Notes under the pieces: generated by a model
Seen by the model: only the letters and a program-made list of their open reading frames with translations
What the model was told of the DNA's origin: nothing
The model's database searches: none
Translations under genes and position numbers: made by a program
Shown: in pieces, positions 48,481-60,800 of the stretch
Layout: every line of letters starts with the position of its first letter
How positions within the stretch are numbered: the stretch's first letter is position 1
From: Paragonimus westermani
Lineage: Eukaryota; Platyhelminthes; Trematoda; Plagiorchiida; Troglotrematidae
Length of the DNA stretch: 64,000 bases
Direction of reading: 5' to 3'
Assembly (NCBI GenBank): GCA_008508345.1
Contig: QNGE01003688.1
Span: 1 to 64,000, forward strand

Positions 48481-49331
48481 GTCATGTCTAAACCAACAGT
48501 ATCAGCTTGGTATGTTCTTACTCCGCTCTTAATGATAACAAGCTATGTGTGGTTATCGATCACTACGCGAAGGAAGTGCATGTTAAGACTGCTTTAAAAG
48601 ATGCTTAATCTGTTCGTCTCATATGGTTGCATAAAGACCTCGCGTTGCAGTTTGTGATTCTTTTCCTCCAAATAGACAAGCTGGCAATCTTTCTGTGTCG
48701 CTGAACATTTTTCATCTTGCATATTGACTGTATAGAGAAAATCGATATCAAAATCCGGTGGGAAGCATACTAGGAAAAACTGTTGATCTCTCTCTTCGCG
48801 TTATTTCGTAACTGTTCACCGGCATTATCTATTCCATCAACTAGCAAAAAATTATCAAATTTAAATAAACGATTTTGCCAGGAACTCACATACTCACATG
48901 GTCGTTCCAACGTTCTCTCGCCCATCATAAAATTTTACCTCACATGCCTGACGGCACAAATGCACCTCACGCGATTAAACAACCCACCACGCCCGGACCC
49001 TCAGAATTCCTTTGTGGCTGGACAGTTCGCGATATTTGCGAAACTCTGCCCACTTGAGGGCAAATAATGAAGTGCAGAAGAGAGGCCCGTATATTTTCTC
49101 ACGAACGTGTGCGGTTTGCTATCCCCGCCATCCGCGCAGTATTTTCTACAGATTTTTCTGAATCCGTCTACACCAGATAGTGGGGAAATTTTGCGACAGT
49201 TCACTTCCGCCGTCGTCAAACCACATCTTTTTGACATCACTTTGAACAGTGATGACTGTAGCGTGCAGCCGAAACCAGCAAGCGCGAACGGAATGAATTT
49301 GGATTGTGACGGAGCGCGTTGCTGTTCTGTG

Positions 49332-50458
49332 CTGAAATTTATCCGCAGGGAGTGTATGCTCTAAGTAGTTCATCGTGAATATGCGGGTTTGGAATATCGT
49401 GGGAGCAATTGTGGGCGGAATATTCAGGAAAGTATGGAATATGCCTATGGTACTGTGAGAATTCGTTCGTTTTAATGCGCAAACGGTGTTTATCAAGGAC
49501 GCCAAGGATTTGCGCTAAATTAACAGCAAAATATTTTGACGAGATAGCTGAAGTTTTGCGATCTGGTTGATAAAGGGAATGAGGAATCAATGATCAATAA
49601 ACATGCACCGTATAACTTGTAAGCCATTTTTTAAAAGACTTTTCATTCGATATTCCTTGAAATAGGTGCCGACAGTTTATAAGTTTGGGTGATAATGATC
49701 ATCCCCACGTGCGATGGGAAACCACTGAAAATTTGAGGCGTCGTGGGTAGGTAGATGAGGCCGCAGCTGATGACTTCTGACTATAATGCGGGCGAAACCC
49801 GGCGTAATCTGCTTAGAGTAGATATTTCTCACCGTAATCGGCGTAAGCTGCTTTGGCCTTAAGTTAACGGGAAAATGCGTGACATTTTTTAGTTACCTCA
49901 TCACCACGAAGATTTAATATCACGTGTCTTCATGAAAGCAAAGCGGTTCAACGAGAAGTGAGGTAGTGTACTGCATGAAGCCATTCGTGGTTAACACTTC
50001 GACCGTCAGCCTTCGTGCACCCTATAGTCACAACGCCACGACCTATGGTTGTACACACTGACGCCTATGCTCGACGGTCAGCCTACGTGCCTACTTGCCA
50101 TAAACATCCGCAGCATACTGCTCCAACTCAGCAGTCGGCGTGTTGTACTCGAAAAGATGTTTCGAGTTGTTCACTTCACTGTCTGTGAGCCGACGAATCC
50201 ACGGGTGTACATCGTACAGCAAGGCAGTTATGTCGTGGTTGTCCTTCAACGTGAAAGAGCTAACAACCAACACGGTATTCCTCTTAATCACGTTGAAGCG
50301 TGATTGGCAGCATGTATCGCGGGAACTGTGCAATGGGAATTTTGTGAGCTGAACTCACTGAACACATCGTACTCCACGGCTTTCGCTCTTACGTCGCTTG
50401 TGTTTTATACAACGGAACGCCATCTAATAGGTAAACTTAACATCAATCACACTCACAN
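49332..50458. mobile_element. Insertion with 10-bp flanking repeat, carrying MULE N-terminus
   Basis: Flanked by CTGTTCTGTG on both sides (49322-49331, 50459-50468), a length within the 8-11 bp typical of MULE target duplications. It contains the MULE N-terminal segment at 50091-50333. No terminal inverted repeat is seen, and an N at 50458 sits exactly at one edge, so the right end may be incomplete. Confidence 0.45.
50091..50333 (-). pseudogene. MULE transposase N-terminal region, copy 2
   Basis: SRFNVIKRNTVLVVSSFTLK, DNHDITALLYDVHPWIRRLT and DSEVNNSKHLFEYNTPTAEL match 20115-20451 residue by residue in pattern (K/R-RN-x-x-LVV, H-D/T, LxYxxHP, LTxSE, QYxxDVxxK). The zinc-ligand Cys is Thr and the second His is not conserved, so DNA binding is probably lost. 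It ends at a stop where copy 1 continues to a splice donor. Confidence 0.5.
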
Positions 50459-50830
50459 CTGTTCTGTGGGTGCCGTTTCAGTTTACGCTTGTGAAAGAAG
50501 TGGGACCCCTACTTCTTAAGAATCCTCTCCCCTGTTGCATCCACGTTACGCCAAAGTTGGTCCACAACTGATATCGACAATCAGAGCGGAAACGGCCCTT
50601 GCAACCATCTTGTGAAGTTTAAATTGATACAGCTGCTCAGCATTTATACCGAACTTTGAGGATTTCGAGAATTAACATGTTAGAAACATGTCTCAAGTTC
50701 ACGCTCATGAACCGGAATTATTCTCTCTCATGATGTCCGCTTTGTTAGTCTTTTTACATCACTGGCCTGTTGTACAATAATCATTTATAATATACATACA
50801 TTTATATGGCTTCCTGGTGTGAATATTGAA

Positions 50831-50848
50831 CACGCCCACCTGGGCGCG
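50831..50848 (+). promoter_or_regulatory. LINE 3' stem-loop, compensated variant
   Basis: CGCCC-ACCT-GGGCG (50833-50846). Compared with CGCTC/GAGCG in the other copies, the T-A pair has become C-G, keeping the stem. Confidence 0.5.
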
Positions 50849-52107
50849 CTTCTCACATACGTATTGTGAAATATACAATTATTATTATGTTTCCTATCAT
50901 ACGGTACCAATGTTTAACTTACTTTTGCTTGTTGTAAGACGTAACCACTGATTTGGGGAGGTACCGGCTGCGGAACGAATTTGTCTCCAGATAAATATGA
51001 CGGAGAAATTTTATCCACTCAGTAGGTAACACCGGAATCTTCTGTACACCTATGTATGCATTCCTGGGACCGTGAGAAATTGTGAAATTCACGATTTCTT
51101 ACACAATGTTTGTTTGTGCCAATATAAGATAAAATAATGCACTGTAATAATGAGATAAACAGTGTCGACATCATCGTATATGTATACATTAGTTTAGCGT
51201 CAATGTATTCACACACAACTATTGTCTCACGCAGGCGACCACAAAAAACAGCAACCATATTAAATCACGAAATAACTTTCGATAGGGAGGTTTTTAATTA
51301 TCGCCCAGTTAAAACAAACGGATGAGTTGGTACCACGAGGTTCACTGGTTTGACCTTCTGCACCATGTACAAAAACAACAGAAGGGAATATATGTGCTAG
51401 AATAGGTTCTTTCCAAGTTAAGTAGAGAAATCGCGGCCCACGTCTGGCATTCCCTCCTAGTTATCGAGCGAAACAAGTATGAACCGATTCTGAGAAGAAC
51501 CAATGAATAAGACAGCCGTTGTGCAACACCTGAAGATGTACTGTTCAAGATAACCTGATCGACAGCCTGAAACCTAGGCCACACAATGAGATTTGTTTTA
51601 ATCTACAACGTGCATTAACTTTTCGTAAATAAAACTTTAAGCGAAGCTTTAAAAAGAAAATGTTTTCAAAGCCAAAATTGGTAGCGTCTCACCACACAAT
51701 TTATTTGTTACAGTACTTTATAAAAGTTTTCACTGTAGATACGGAACTTGAACTGACAATTACTCCATCAACAACTGGACTGCAGTTGTTCAGCCAGGTA
51801 TGCTTTCACGTGTGTAAAATTAATATTGTTCAAAGGTATGTGAAACTATCGGGCTTCGTGAAGTTTGGTATTTTGGACTCCAATGTATAGAAGAAGACAA
51901 TATGGTCATATGGATCGAGCTAGATAAAAAGGTAGGCAACTATATCAACATGTATATTTATATAGTATAGTATATATATAGTTTAAAACGGTATATTAAA
52001 TAAAAATATGACGGCTTGGCTGTCCGAAAACAATATCTTCTCACAACTGAGACTGTGTTTGTTATAACAACGCATTATAGTGTGAATGCGAAGTGAGCGC
52101 GAATTAT

Positions 52108-52123
52108 ACATTGCATGCAATGT
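52108..52123. other. 16-bp perfect palindrome
   Basis: ACATTGCATGCAATGT reads the same on both strands. Function unknown. Confidence 0.7.
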
Positions 52124-52286
52124 GCACGGAGTCCTTTATTCTCGTCTGTCATAAAATGTGTGCGGCTGATACACAGAGGTTGGTTAATTATTTATCTCAC
52201 ATGAACCCGTCCACAGTTGCGTGGAATCAGGATGACTTCATGTTGGCTGCCACAGACCAGTAACTTCCCTAATAGCTTACCCCATA

Positions 52287-52304
52287 TGGTCCCCTAGGGG
52301 ACCA
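52287..52304. other. 18-bp perfect palindrome
   Basis: TGGTCCCCTAGGGGACCA, extendable to 26 bp with two mismatched pairs. No loop, so it is more like a dimeric protein site or the join of an inverted repeat than an RNA hairpin. Function unknown. Confidence 0.7.
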
Positions 52305-53629
52305 CGTGAGGAGTGATTTGAAGGCTGGAAGTAGACAAAATGGAGCATGACAAAGATTTCCCAGAATACCCGTGGGGACAAAATGGTGGCTGGCGCCAAA
52401 AACGTTTTATTGCGCGAAACCCCGGGGTTATGGTTGGTAGCCACCAACACACCCGATTTTGCTCTCCTTTTAATTATTAGACATTATTCTTTCAGTTTCT
52501 CCTTATTCTTTGATCTACCTCATATATGTTATCCAGTTGGCGACCCGCCAATGCAAAAATACCAATAAAGATTGAAACATTGGAAAAGAATACACATTTA
52601 CTGTTTGTCATCATAAACTTGCAACACGGTTGCTCGATTCAGCAAATTGCCGTATCCGCATGCACTGCGTTGGTAGTTCACATCAAGACCTCGCTCAATG
52701 ATTTTTGTTGTCCATATAGATTGCAAATCTTTGACGAATACCTGCAAGGTAACGAATCGGACACCCCGAATGAGGACTTCAATGAAACAAAGTAGCGTAG
52801 TGTGGCTGTTCAGGTGAATAAAAATGTCTGAACGAGCATTTATAGTTACTGACAACGAACGATAAGAAATCCTTCGAAAGCAACTCATGGCTGACGTGCC
52901 ACACTGGATATAGCAGTTTAAATGTGGATGCAGTTTACAAACAAAAGCATACATTTATGGATAACAATCTGTTTTACTTAAATTGTCGAACTGCAATTTA
53001 GGTGCACGCATTCTAATGATCTGAAAATTGTGGTTTGTAGAAGGTGACGATAGTTAACATGACAATGCACGTTATTTTTTTTCAAGTGGCAATCGCTCCT
53101 GATTGCTGTCACATCTTTCCAAGTTACCAGATCCATGGTAGAAACGGGTAGGTTTCAAACAAATCTGAGAGTAGCTTTTCAAAAATATACATATAGGAGT
53201 ACAAAGCAAAATGTAAATGTACATGCACGTATACATATGTCTCAAAGAATTAACATATAACAAATGAAAAAATTGAATCGCGTTAGGTTTAATCCTGAGT
53301 TTTCGTCTACATTTTTGGTTCCGCGTGTTATGCAGTCATTTTCTTATCACCTCTTTCTGCGTCACCTTGATGAAACGAGAGTGATATACGGCGTCTAAAA
53401 GTGATTAATGTGACCGAACACAGAGTTCCCACCTAAGAATGGTTTAGTAGAGTATATGCTGTTACTGATCGTTCTGTTGTTGGCCTCACTAGCTTTTTGC
53501 CTGCCCAGTGTCGCATCAACATCATCTACGGGGACACCGTTGTGTATCTTTCATCTGCAGTTTGATTCGTTCAGTCGACGGAATAGTTGTCCTGCCGACC
53601 TGTTTCAACCGCAAACACACGTCTTCATG

Positions 53630-54860
53630 AAGAGCAAAAACGATTCAAAAGTGAAACAATAAAAACTTTCAGGCGGTCCGTGACGCAACGCATTGTATAC
53701 CAAATGAATTAAACTGTGCACATTGTAAACAATCTCATGACGGCAATAAATGTCAGAACATTGTTTACGAAAACAATCAGCAACTGCTTGAAGAAAGAAG
53801 TGTAATTAGGTATCAAGAAAGCGTGACATAAGGTGTACATATAAACAGACAGTCTTATAAAGTGTTTATACTTGTCGGAATCTGATAACTCCCACAGTAC
53901 AATGGGACTAAGATAGAGCGAAAATTGTCTGAATTCCGTTGCTTTCCAGCGTTCAAACTTCGTTATCAAGCGACACAACGTTCGAAAATCAAGTATGCGC
54001 CTTCTTTATTTGATCACATATTGCACCAATGGAAGTAGGACCGAGGCGGCGTCAGGCATCACGTGATGAAGATGTCCAGAGACCGATCAAACGCCTGGTC
54101 ACACCTAAGCAAACCAGATACATATAGTCATGCGGGACACTCCGGATCACATCCAAGGGGAGAGGAAGAAATGGGGAATTGCCGGAACAATTGTGCACGT
54201 CAGTCTGGAAACAAAATATCCCGTCCGTTCTGGTTGGGCAACCACTATTAGGAAAGATCAGTCTGTGTTCTGCCAACACACTGCGCTGACTGCAGTGGTC
54301 ACAACCGAAATAACCGGAGTGACTTTACATTGTTTAACGAAGCAATGAGCTGGATTATCACATACAACGCTTAAAAGAACCACAGGGACGCTTGAAATAC
54401 TCCCCAAAATTACAAGCCCTTCGCGATGAAGAACGTTCAGTTTATCAGTGCATTGCTGCATATAAACTTGAACTTTCGACGGCTTCACTGGTCCTTTGTA
54501 AAAACCACCCACGAGTGAAACTGACACAAAAGGCCCGATAACCCTGCTCAGGATTGTCCATGGTTATGTGTTACTGGGATTGTATAATCGCGTGCCATTT
54601 AACTTCCACTACATTGACACTTCCTTGCGAGCAATTTCGGGAGGCCGATAGAAGCTAGCGCGAAATTCGCGTACTAAAACAAAGTAGACATAAACTCCAC
54701 TTCCTATGTGCACTTTGTTACAAATTCTTGGGGTGTCCATCAGTGTTCGGTAGTCTATTGGCAAATCTGGGTAGTAATATCTCATAGAGTTCAGAATCAG
54801 TCGTCGAACTTTTACTGATATGTTTCCTCTTAGAAAACATCCAAGGGTGTCATGCTGAAC
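53630..54860 (-). pseudogene. CACTA/tnp2-like transposase, decayed
   Basis: In minus-strand order: LRGNISVKVRRLILNSMRYY then PDLPIDYRTLMDTPR near 54850-54750 (matching the LP-D-RTLL segment of this family); GFYKGPVKPSKVQVYMQQC; VVLLSVVCDNPAHCFVKQCK; after a one-base shift GYFGCDHCSQ (Cys pair), SPFLPLPLDVIRSVPHDYMY and LVCLGVTRRLIGLW; then after a break FERWKATEFRQFSLYLSPIV and KYKHFIRL; and finally VYNVHSLIHLVYNALRHGPP. The order equals that of animal proteins annotated as tnp2/CACTA-type transposases, which move DNA elements. At least three frameshifts or stops (near 54670, 54350 and 54050). No CACTA terminal repeats were looked for successfully. Confidence 0.75.
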
Positions 54861-57800
54861 GGTGCGTTCGAGAGAAGTAACAAAGGAGCACGATGGTCCT
54901 ACGGAGAAATCTTATGAATAAGCTTCCCCCATTACCTTCAGGTGATTCATTTTCCGCCACTGCGTATGGTAGCTCGGTGGTACAAACGGCGGTTGAATTG
55001 GCAATGTTCGATTCCACCACACCTAAAAGCGGCTCTTCATGAATGCCTAAATCGCATTTTAGAACGGAAATATATTGGAAGGTGAAGTATTCAGTTTAGT
55101 CAAATGTGGACAGCCATTCCTGTGATCCCACGCTGATGCTTGTCTACATCTAAAACACTTATTCAGCTGCAGAGACCTCCTTCACTTTCGATATATGTTT
55201 GACATAGAACAGTGATCTATTATTTTTTGTGGAACGTAATTATCACGGTGTGATGAAGGGATGACACCCAGTAATGTGTCACTGCAACTTACCGGCATTT
55301 GAAGTCAAACTGCACTGGGCGTACGCAGTTATGAAAGAGTGATGCATTAAAATAATACGACAATATCAGTTATTTAATTGTAGGCGCTGACATTTACATT
55401 TAGAGTACATAAATGAAAAGAAATATGCAGCATCTCAGAATATGGCGTACTTACCGTGAAAAACCAACTTTTATATAATGCCCCATTCTGCTCCAGATAC
55501 GCCCTATTTTGCCCCACTCAAAATGGGCTGTGTGTTGCTTGGGTCGCTACTTACCTTAGACAGTTTGGATAATTATTCGCATTGCCTGAATGTGCAGTAC
55601 CTTCCGTTGCTGTCAGATAGTGTACAACAATTTTGCGATTGTCACAGTGGTTCGTTGTAAAACGCTCAAGGTTCCAGCAGGTTTATCTCATTGTCTGCCA
55701 AGCAAACGCGCGTCTGTTGATATCGAAAGCAGTGTGCGAAAACAGGGTATAGCGCTGCTTTTCGGGATTACAACAGACCCCCAAAGCCTAGTAAGATAAG
55801 CGGCTTGCTTCAAGTGAACGACAATCTAGCGATGCTTCAAAATGTTCTCCGGAAGTACAGCTAACAGCCTTAGAAGATGGGATGTTTCTGTAGGTGACAA
55901 ATCTACAAGAAAAATTTTGTAAACAAGGAGTGTGCGAGGACAGAGCACGCTAAGGTTTCTGACATATCCTAGTAGGCCGCTATCATTCGGTACCTTGAAG
56001 GAATAGTATATCAGATCTTTAAAAAAGAAGTGTGTGAAAATTAAATCACAGCGGAGTCATCAAAGTTCAAACGGGTACTGGGTGGTAATTTTGAATTAAG
56101 AACTTTGACACATTTCTCAAACCAGTGATTGGTTTGATCACAGCGTGCTGGACACTCCCAAAAACTTTAGGCTTGTGTACATGACCTGATTAGTATATTT
56201 GATTTGCATTTTTATACAGACCCCGTAAGGCGTTTGAAACTTTTTTTGCCTATCCTTATGTCTCCTGCATCACCGGAAAGCAGTTTCTGATTTTCTCGTA
56301 CACATTTCAAGTTATTAAAGGATTGTTAATGGTTTGCTGTGTAGCTTTATCTAATCAGAAGTAAGTAATTCGTCGATGGGACTAGGGAATGGTTGAGTCC
56401 TTGGAGTTGATGCGGAAATAACGGAGAAAATGATCCGGAGGTTGGTTGATGAGAGCTTCCTAAACTCTGCGCGAAAACAGCTGGACAAGACCAAACTGTA
56501 GTAAATATTTGACTGAGCAGTATACCTCCCGTTGATTCTAATTTTTACAACCGTAATATTCACCATGGGCAAGCGTTCGTTTATTTTTCGAGGAAGCCGC
56601 TCTAGCCAATGTAGGACGCATTACAAATTTTTTGTAATACTTTCAAAAGACACCCATCTAAGTTTTTTTGGTTTGCCTTTTGTGGCGAACAGCCTAGCTG
56701 CTGAAAACTTAGTCACAAACCGCTTTAGCGTGCTCAGCTACAGGCTATATTGTGAACATACGTTCATTCGTTGGTAGTATAAGAATGATATAAAATTGGG
56801 GTGCCAGAGGTGTCAACATTTTTAGCCACCCACAGCAATTAAAGTCTAAGTTGCCGTTAAATGATCTCAACTAAGCGCATTCGTCATGAAAATTATCATA
56901 TTCCGGCATACTTCTGGACGTTTGCACGTCCTCAAATAGCCCTGGCATTGGTTACTTCGAAAAGCTTGATAATTGGCTTACCTACAGTGAGCAGCGTTGC
57001 CAGAAATGACCCATTTCATAGGCCGGTTGACATCACAGTTAATGGCCGTAAGTTGTTTTCCATCGAACGGTATAACACATATGAAGCCAACCGTTTTATT
57101 GTTATCAAGACTCGAGTTACCTTCAGTCGTCTGCACACATGAATTTCAAACGTTAAGGTTTGCCGAGAACACTTCAATATTGCCAGCAAATTTGGCATTT
57201 TAATGTTGCAAGCAGCACCGCTACCCACTAAGGCCGCAATAAATGGAGCAAGCATAATCAATTCTTGTTCAGAGTAGTGCTGGGCAAGTAAAATTATGGC
57301 GGCATCAAGCGTGATCTAAGAAACAAGATAAAGCAACGAAGGCTGAAGTCAAAAAGAGCGGGTATGATTGGGAAAGGGCAGTCAAATTTACATCAACCAA
57401 AAAAATGCGCTGATATATATGCAATACATATCTTCTAAATATTCACAACACTCCACAAGATTATACGCACGAATTACTGTATACACCGTAAGCGTATATC
57501 ACTATAACGAGGTAAATGTTGCAGCGCTACCCAACATGTGAGTGTTTAATGAAAGAAACGTACTTCTCTTTTCGAAACCAACGCAACTATTTTCTCTATA
57601 ACTTCCTAGCTTGTTCTAACAGAGAAATAGTACATGTGAAGCAACACTTCTTTTTAACGTCACGCATCCGAGCGCACATGTCCTCAGCAAACGTGTTAGG
57701 CGCCCAGAGGACAATATTCTGACCGTATGATTTGCACGTTCGTTCCACAAGTCGACATTTTTATGCCCAATTAGCGTACTTCTCTCGGAATCTGTGATGT

Positions 57801-60800
57801 CAAAAGGTTAGACACAGGCAAACAATTTCTGTGTTAAATTACTTTTTTGTGGCGCAGTGTTTGATCTAATGCTGAAATCAACACCGTCTTACTTTTCATT
57901 TCCACAACCAACTAGCGACTCATTTCACTGGATGACTTTTGGCGCATTTAGCCGACCAAATTACTGAAGAAACGATAGCAGGACTGAAACAAAAATCACT
58001 GATGTGCTAAACACTCATTATACAAAATAACGTAGTCTCGACTCCCCCATTTTTAGAGTATTTTCATTCAGCCATTTTTGTCTGGAGCACGAAATTAACT
58101 GCCGCTTGCATAAACTCGATGACAAGTAGAGAAAAGCCAGGAGTATACGTTTATTTTTCATACGTGAACTTCTGAGTGAACATTTGTTGACAGTTCTATG
58201 CATTTTTATTCAGATAATTTCGGGTCGTTTAACTAAATGACGCTGCTTGAATGGGGTTTGGACAGCTTTATTTACCATGCGGCAGCCTAGGGCATTGAAC
58301 GGCACAAAGACAAGAGAAGCCATCCAGTTGATTACCAAAATAACGTGCCAAGATTTCCAGGTTCATAATGCATTCACAACAGAGTAGGTCCCCGACCATC
58401 ACCGAAAAACGTCATCTTATAATCCCCATTGACACGAAGCCACATTATATAGCTAACATGATGTTGTTCACCGCAAATCATGTTTTCGATTGGTACGACC
58501 TATTGCAAGTCGAGTATGACGGTAAACTCCGAAAGAAGTAGTAGTGTTGATAGCACTAAACATTAAGGATGGGTTGAATTAAACGCAGACCAGCGGTTAC
58601 GCTGAAAAGAAGACTACTCTATATTGATTACTCACATCAGACTCGAGACAAGAATCGGCATCTCCCTAAACTCATTCAAACATCACGCTAGAATGCATTC
58701 CTGCGGGCGATTGTTCTCAATACAGGCTACCCCACAAGCAAAAGTAATCTTACCGGTAGATGAGAAAACCTTCTTCTTTTCAGTCAACATATGAGTTCTA
58801 ATCAACGGAGATTAGAAATCGTTTTCACGGTATTTGGGAACGTGTAACAATCTCTAACTTCAGAGCTGAAATAACTCATGTTTTACTGGCTGTTCACGTG
58901 ATCTACAATGTTGTACATGAATCCATTGCCTTTAACAACCAGCCTTACGTAGTTATCCGTTGGTGATTCCAAAATGTATACTACCACGTGTGTAATGTAC
59001 TACGTCCATCGAACACAAAGAAAACTATAAGTATTTTCTAAGCTGATTGGTCAGTCTGACTCGTTGTTCGTCGTTCATGGCACCAGCTGACTCCGCCCTC
59101 TACATTTTGGGGCCGTCACTTTATGAATTCATCATTCATTCTTTTCTTCATTTATCCGTATCTGGTTGATATGGGCGTCTTTGGCACTGATGGCAGTGAT
59201 CTAGGAAATAGCCAAATGAAACAACGCACAACAACTATGCACAAGAATGATACAGAAGTACTCAACAGAAATGGAAAACTGCGTAAACATTTTATGATTA
59301 GCCGGGAAAAGCTCGACAAATGCCGCAATACACGTCGATTACGAATGACAAGAATATTGATAACATTGTTCTTCTTTCAGCCACTGTCATCGTACCCTCC
59401 ACAACCCTTTGGTTTTCTTTGAATACGATCACGAGCATAAATTATCCTGGGCACAACATTAAGGGCATAAACCGCAATCCCCACTTCAAATGCTACTATA
59501 GCTCACTCCGAACAGGAGCTAACCATTAATAGCACGTAATGCCTGAATGAAATCGCAACGTAGCGGTAAGCACGAGCCTAGTTGTGCACTTGGACGCTGA
59601 GTTTTTATTTTCATGTTGGCAGGTTGAAACCTATAGTCATTTTATAAATATCACTATTGAGTCAGGCTACCAACAGGTAGTTCTGGCTAACGTCCCATTT
59701 TTTCATACATCAAATGTTCTGATGTTGTATAACGAACATTTGTATTTCACTGTTCAACTTCCGCTACCATGTGCTTACAGAGACTGAAGAATGGATCTAG
59801 CGCGAACCGTACTTCTTACCGTGAGGTGTAGCAAGCAGAAAATGAGCGGCTGGGAGTAGCATTCTAGCTGATTTCAACTGTCGCTAATATCTCGTAATAA
59901 TTCCAAAGTGTACCTTCAAGTAATTTGATCATAGAAACGAGTATCGACTGCACTCACAAGCAATCCACTTGATCATCAAGTTTACAGTATTGTGTTATTT
60001 GTAATACACGGTTAACACGCGTAACAAATACACCCAAGTGATTTGAATATAACAAATCTGCTCGGATAACCGTCTATGGGTTTGTATGGGCCCGTCATCA
60101 TTACGCACCGCAATTCTACCGCAGTTTTACATACTCGGAATTTTGCCTGTATTGATTTTAGCTGACTCGCCATGACCATACTTGAGAAGAGGATAGTCAC
60201 CATAGAAAACTTTACAGGTCAGCTGTAACATAGGTTGTAGGAAGTACGCTGGGACGCTCTTTTTTCATCCTTGCAAAGTAACCTTAGACTATTACGGTCA
60301 AGTTTTTTTCTAAAGTTGTTCACCAAAGTTTTACTTAATCGAATACAAGTTGCGATGGCTTTGAAGCTGGTCTTATCCTAAAGAGAGTTGATGTACAATT
60401 AGACAGGCGATCGAAAGGATGTCCGGCTGTCGTTAGAAAAAAGCGGATCATGCTGAGTTGCGTTCTGTTTTACTCTATGATTCTGAAACATGCTCTGTTC
60501 TTGAAGAAGGGTTAACGGACATGCTGTATTTGAGCACCGTTGTTTTTGCCAGTTTACCCACATCAGGTTGAATGGTCGCGTGAACAACATCGCTGTTTGC
60601 CCTTGCCTATTCTATAAAGCTCGGGATGCGTTTTCGACTTGTTGACTAATCATGTTGCCTAGCCTTCTATTGTTGGGTTACGTACTCCACATGTAGGCTT
60701 GAAGTTTAATGTACTGTGCTTTATATACTGAAACCGCCATCAGTTAATTAAAAACGCGTAGTGGTCAATTCCCGACTGTACGTTTGTGTAGGATGTGTAG

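Larger units (their letters stand above)
49257..50608 (+). repeat. Family-S LTR-like copy 3, split by an insertion
   Basis: 49257 starts TGTAGCGTGCAGCCGAAACC, parallel to the start of the solo LTR at 12456-12741. The parallel continues to CTGTTCTGTG at 49331 and resumes after 50458 with CTGTTCTGTGGGTGCCG, then CCCCTACTTC and GTCCACAACT, to the LTR end near 50608. Apparent LTR content is about 225-285 bp plus 1.13 kb of insert. Confidence 0.55.
48480..50890 (+). mobile_element. Third LINE 3' end, interrupted
   Basis: 48600-49215 aligns with 44340-44940 and 50608-50890 with about 44990-45290, showing the same LINE subfamily at greater divergence. It ends with a stem-loop (50831-50848) and ATTATTATT. 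The two parts are separated by a family-S LTR copy that itself contains another insertion. Confidence 0.65.
50891..53629. other. No gene recognised; two perfect palindromes
   Basis: Mostly short open frames and a TA-rich patch near 51945-52000. Palindromes at 52108-52123 and 52287-52304 are listed separately. Confidence 0.4.

Noticed and set aside
52380..52420. TGGCGCC near 52392 as a tRNA-Lys primer-binding site of another LTR element
   Set aside because: Only seven bases match and no LTR or gag follows.
53456..53662. 68-codon plus-strand frame with a signal-peptide-like start (MLLLIVLLLASLAF)
   Set aside because: Its end is antisense to the transposase remnant at 53630-54860, there is no upstream context or splice support, and Leu-rich starts arise easily by chance.
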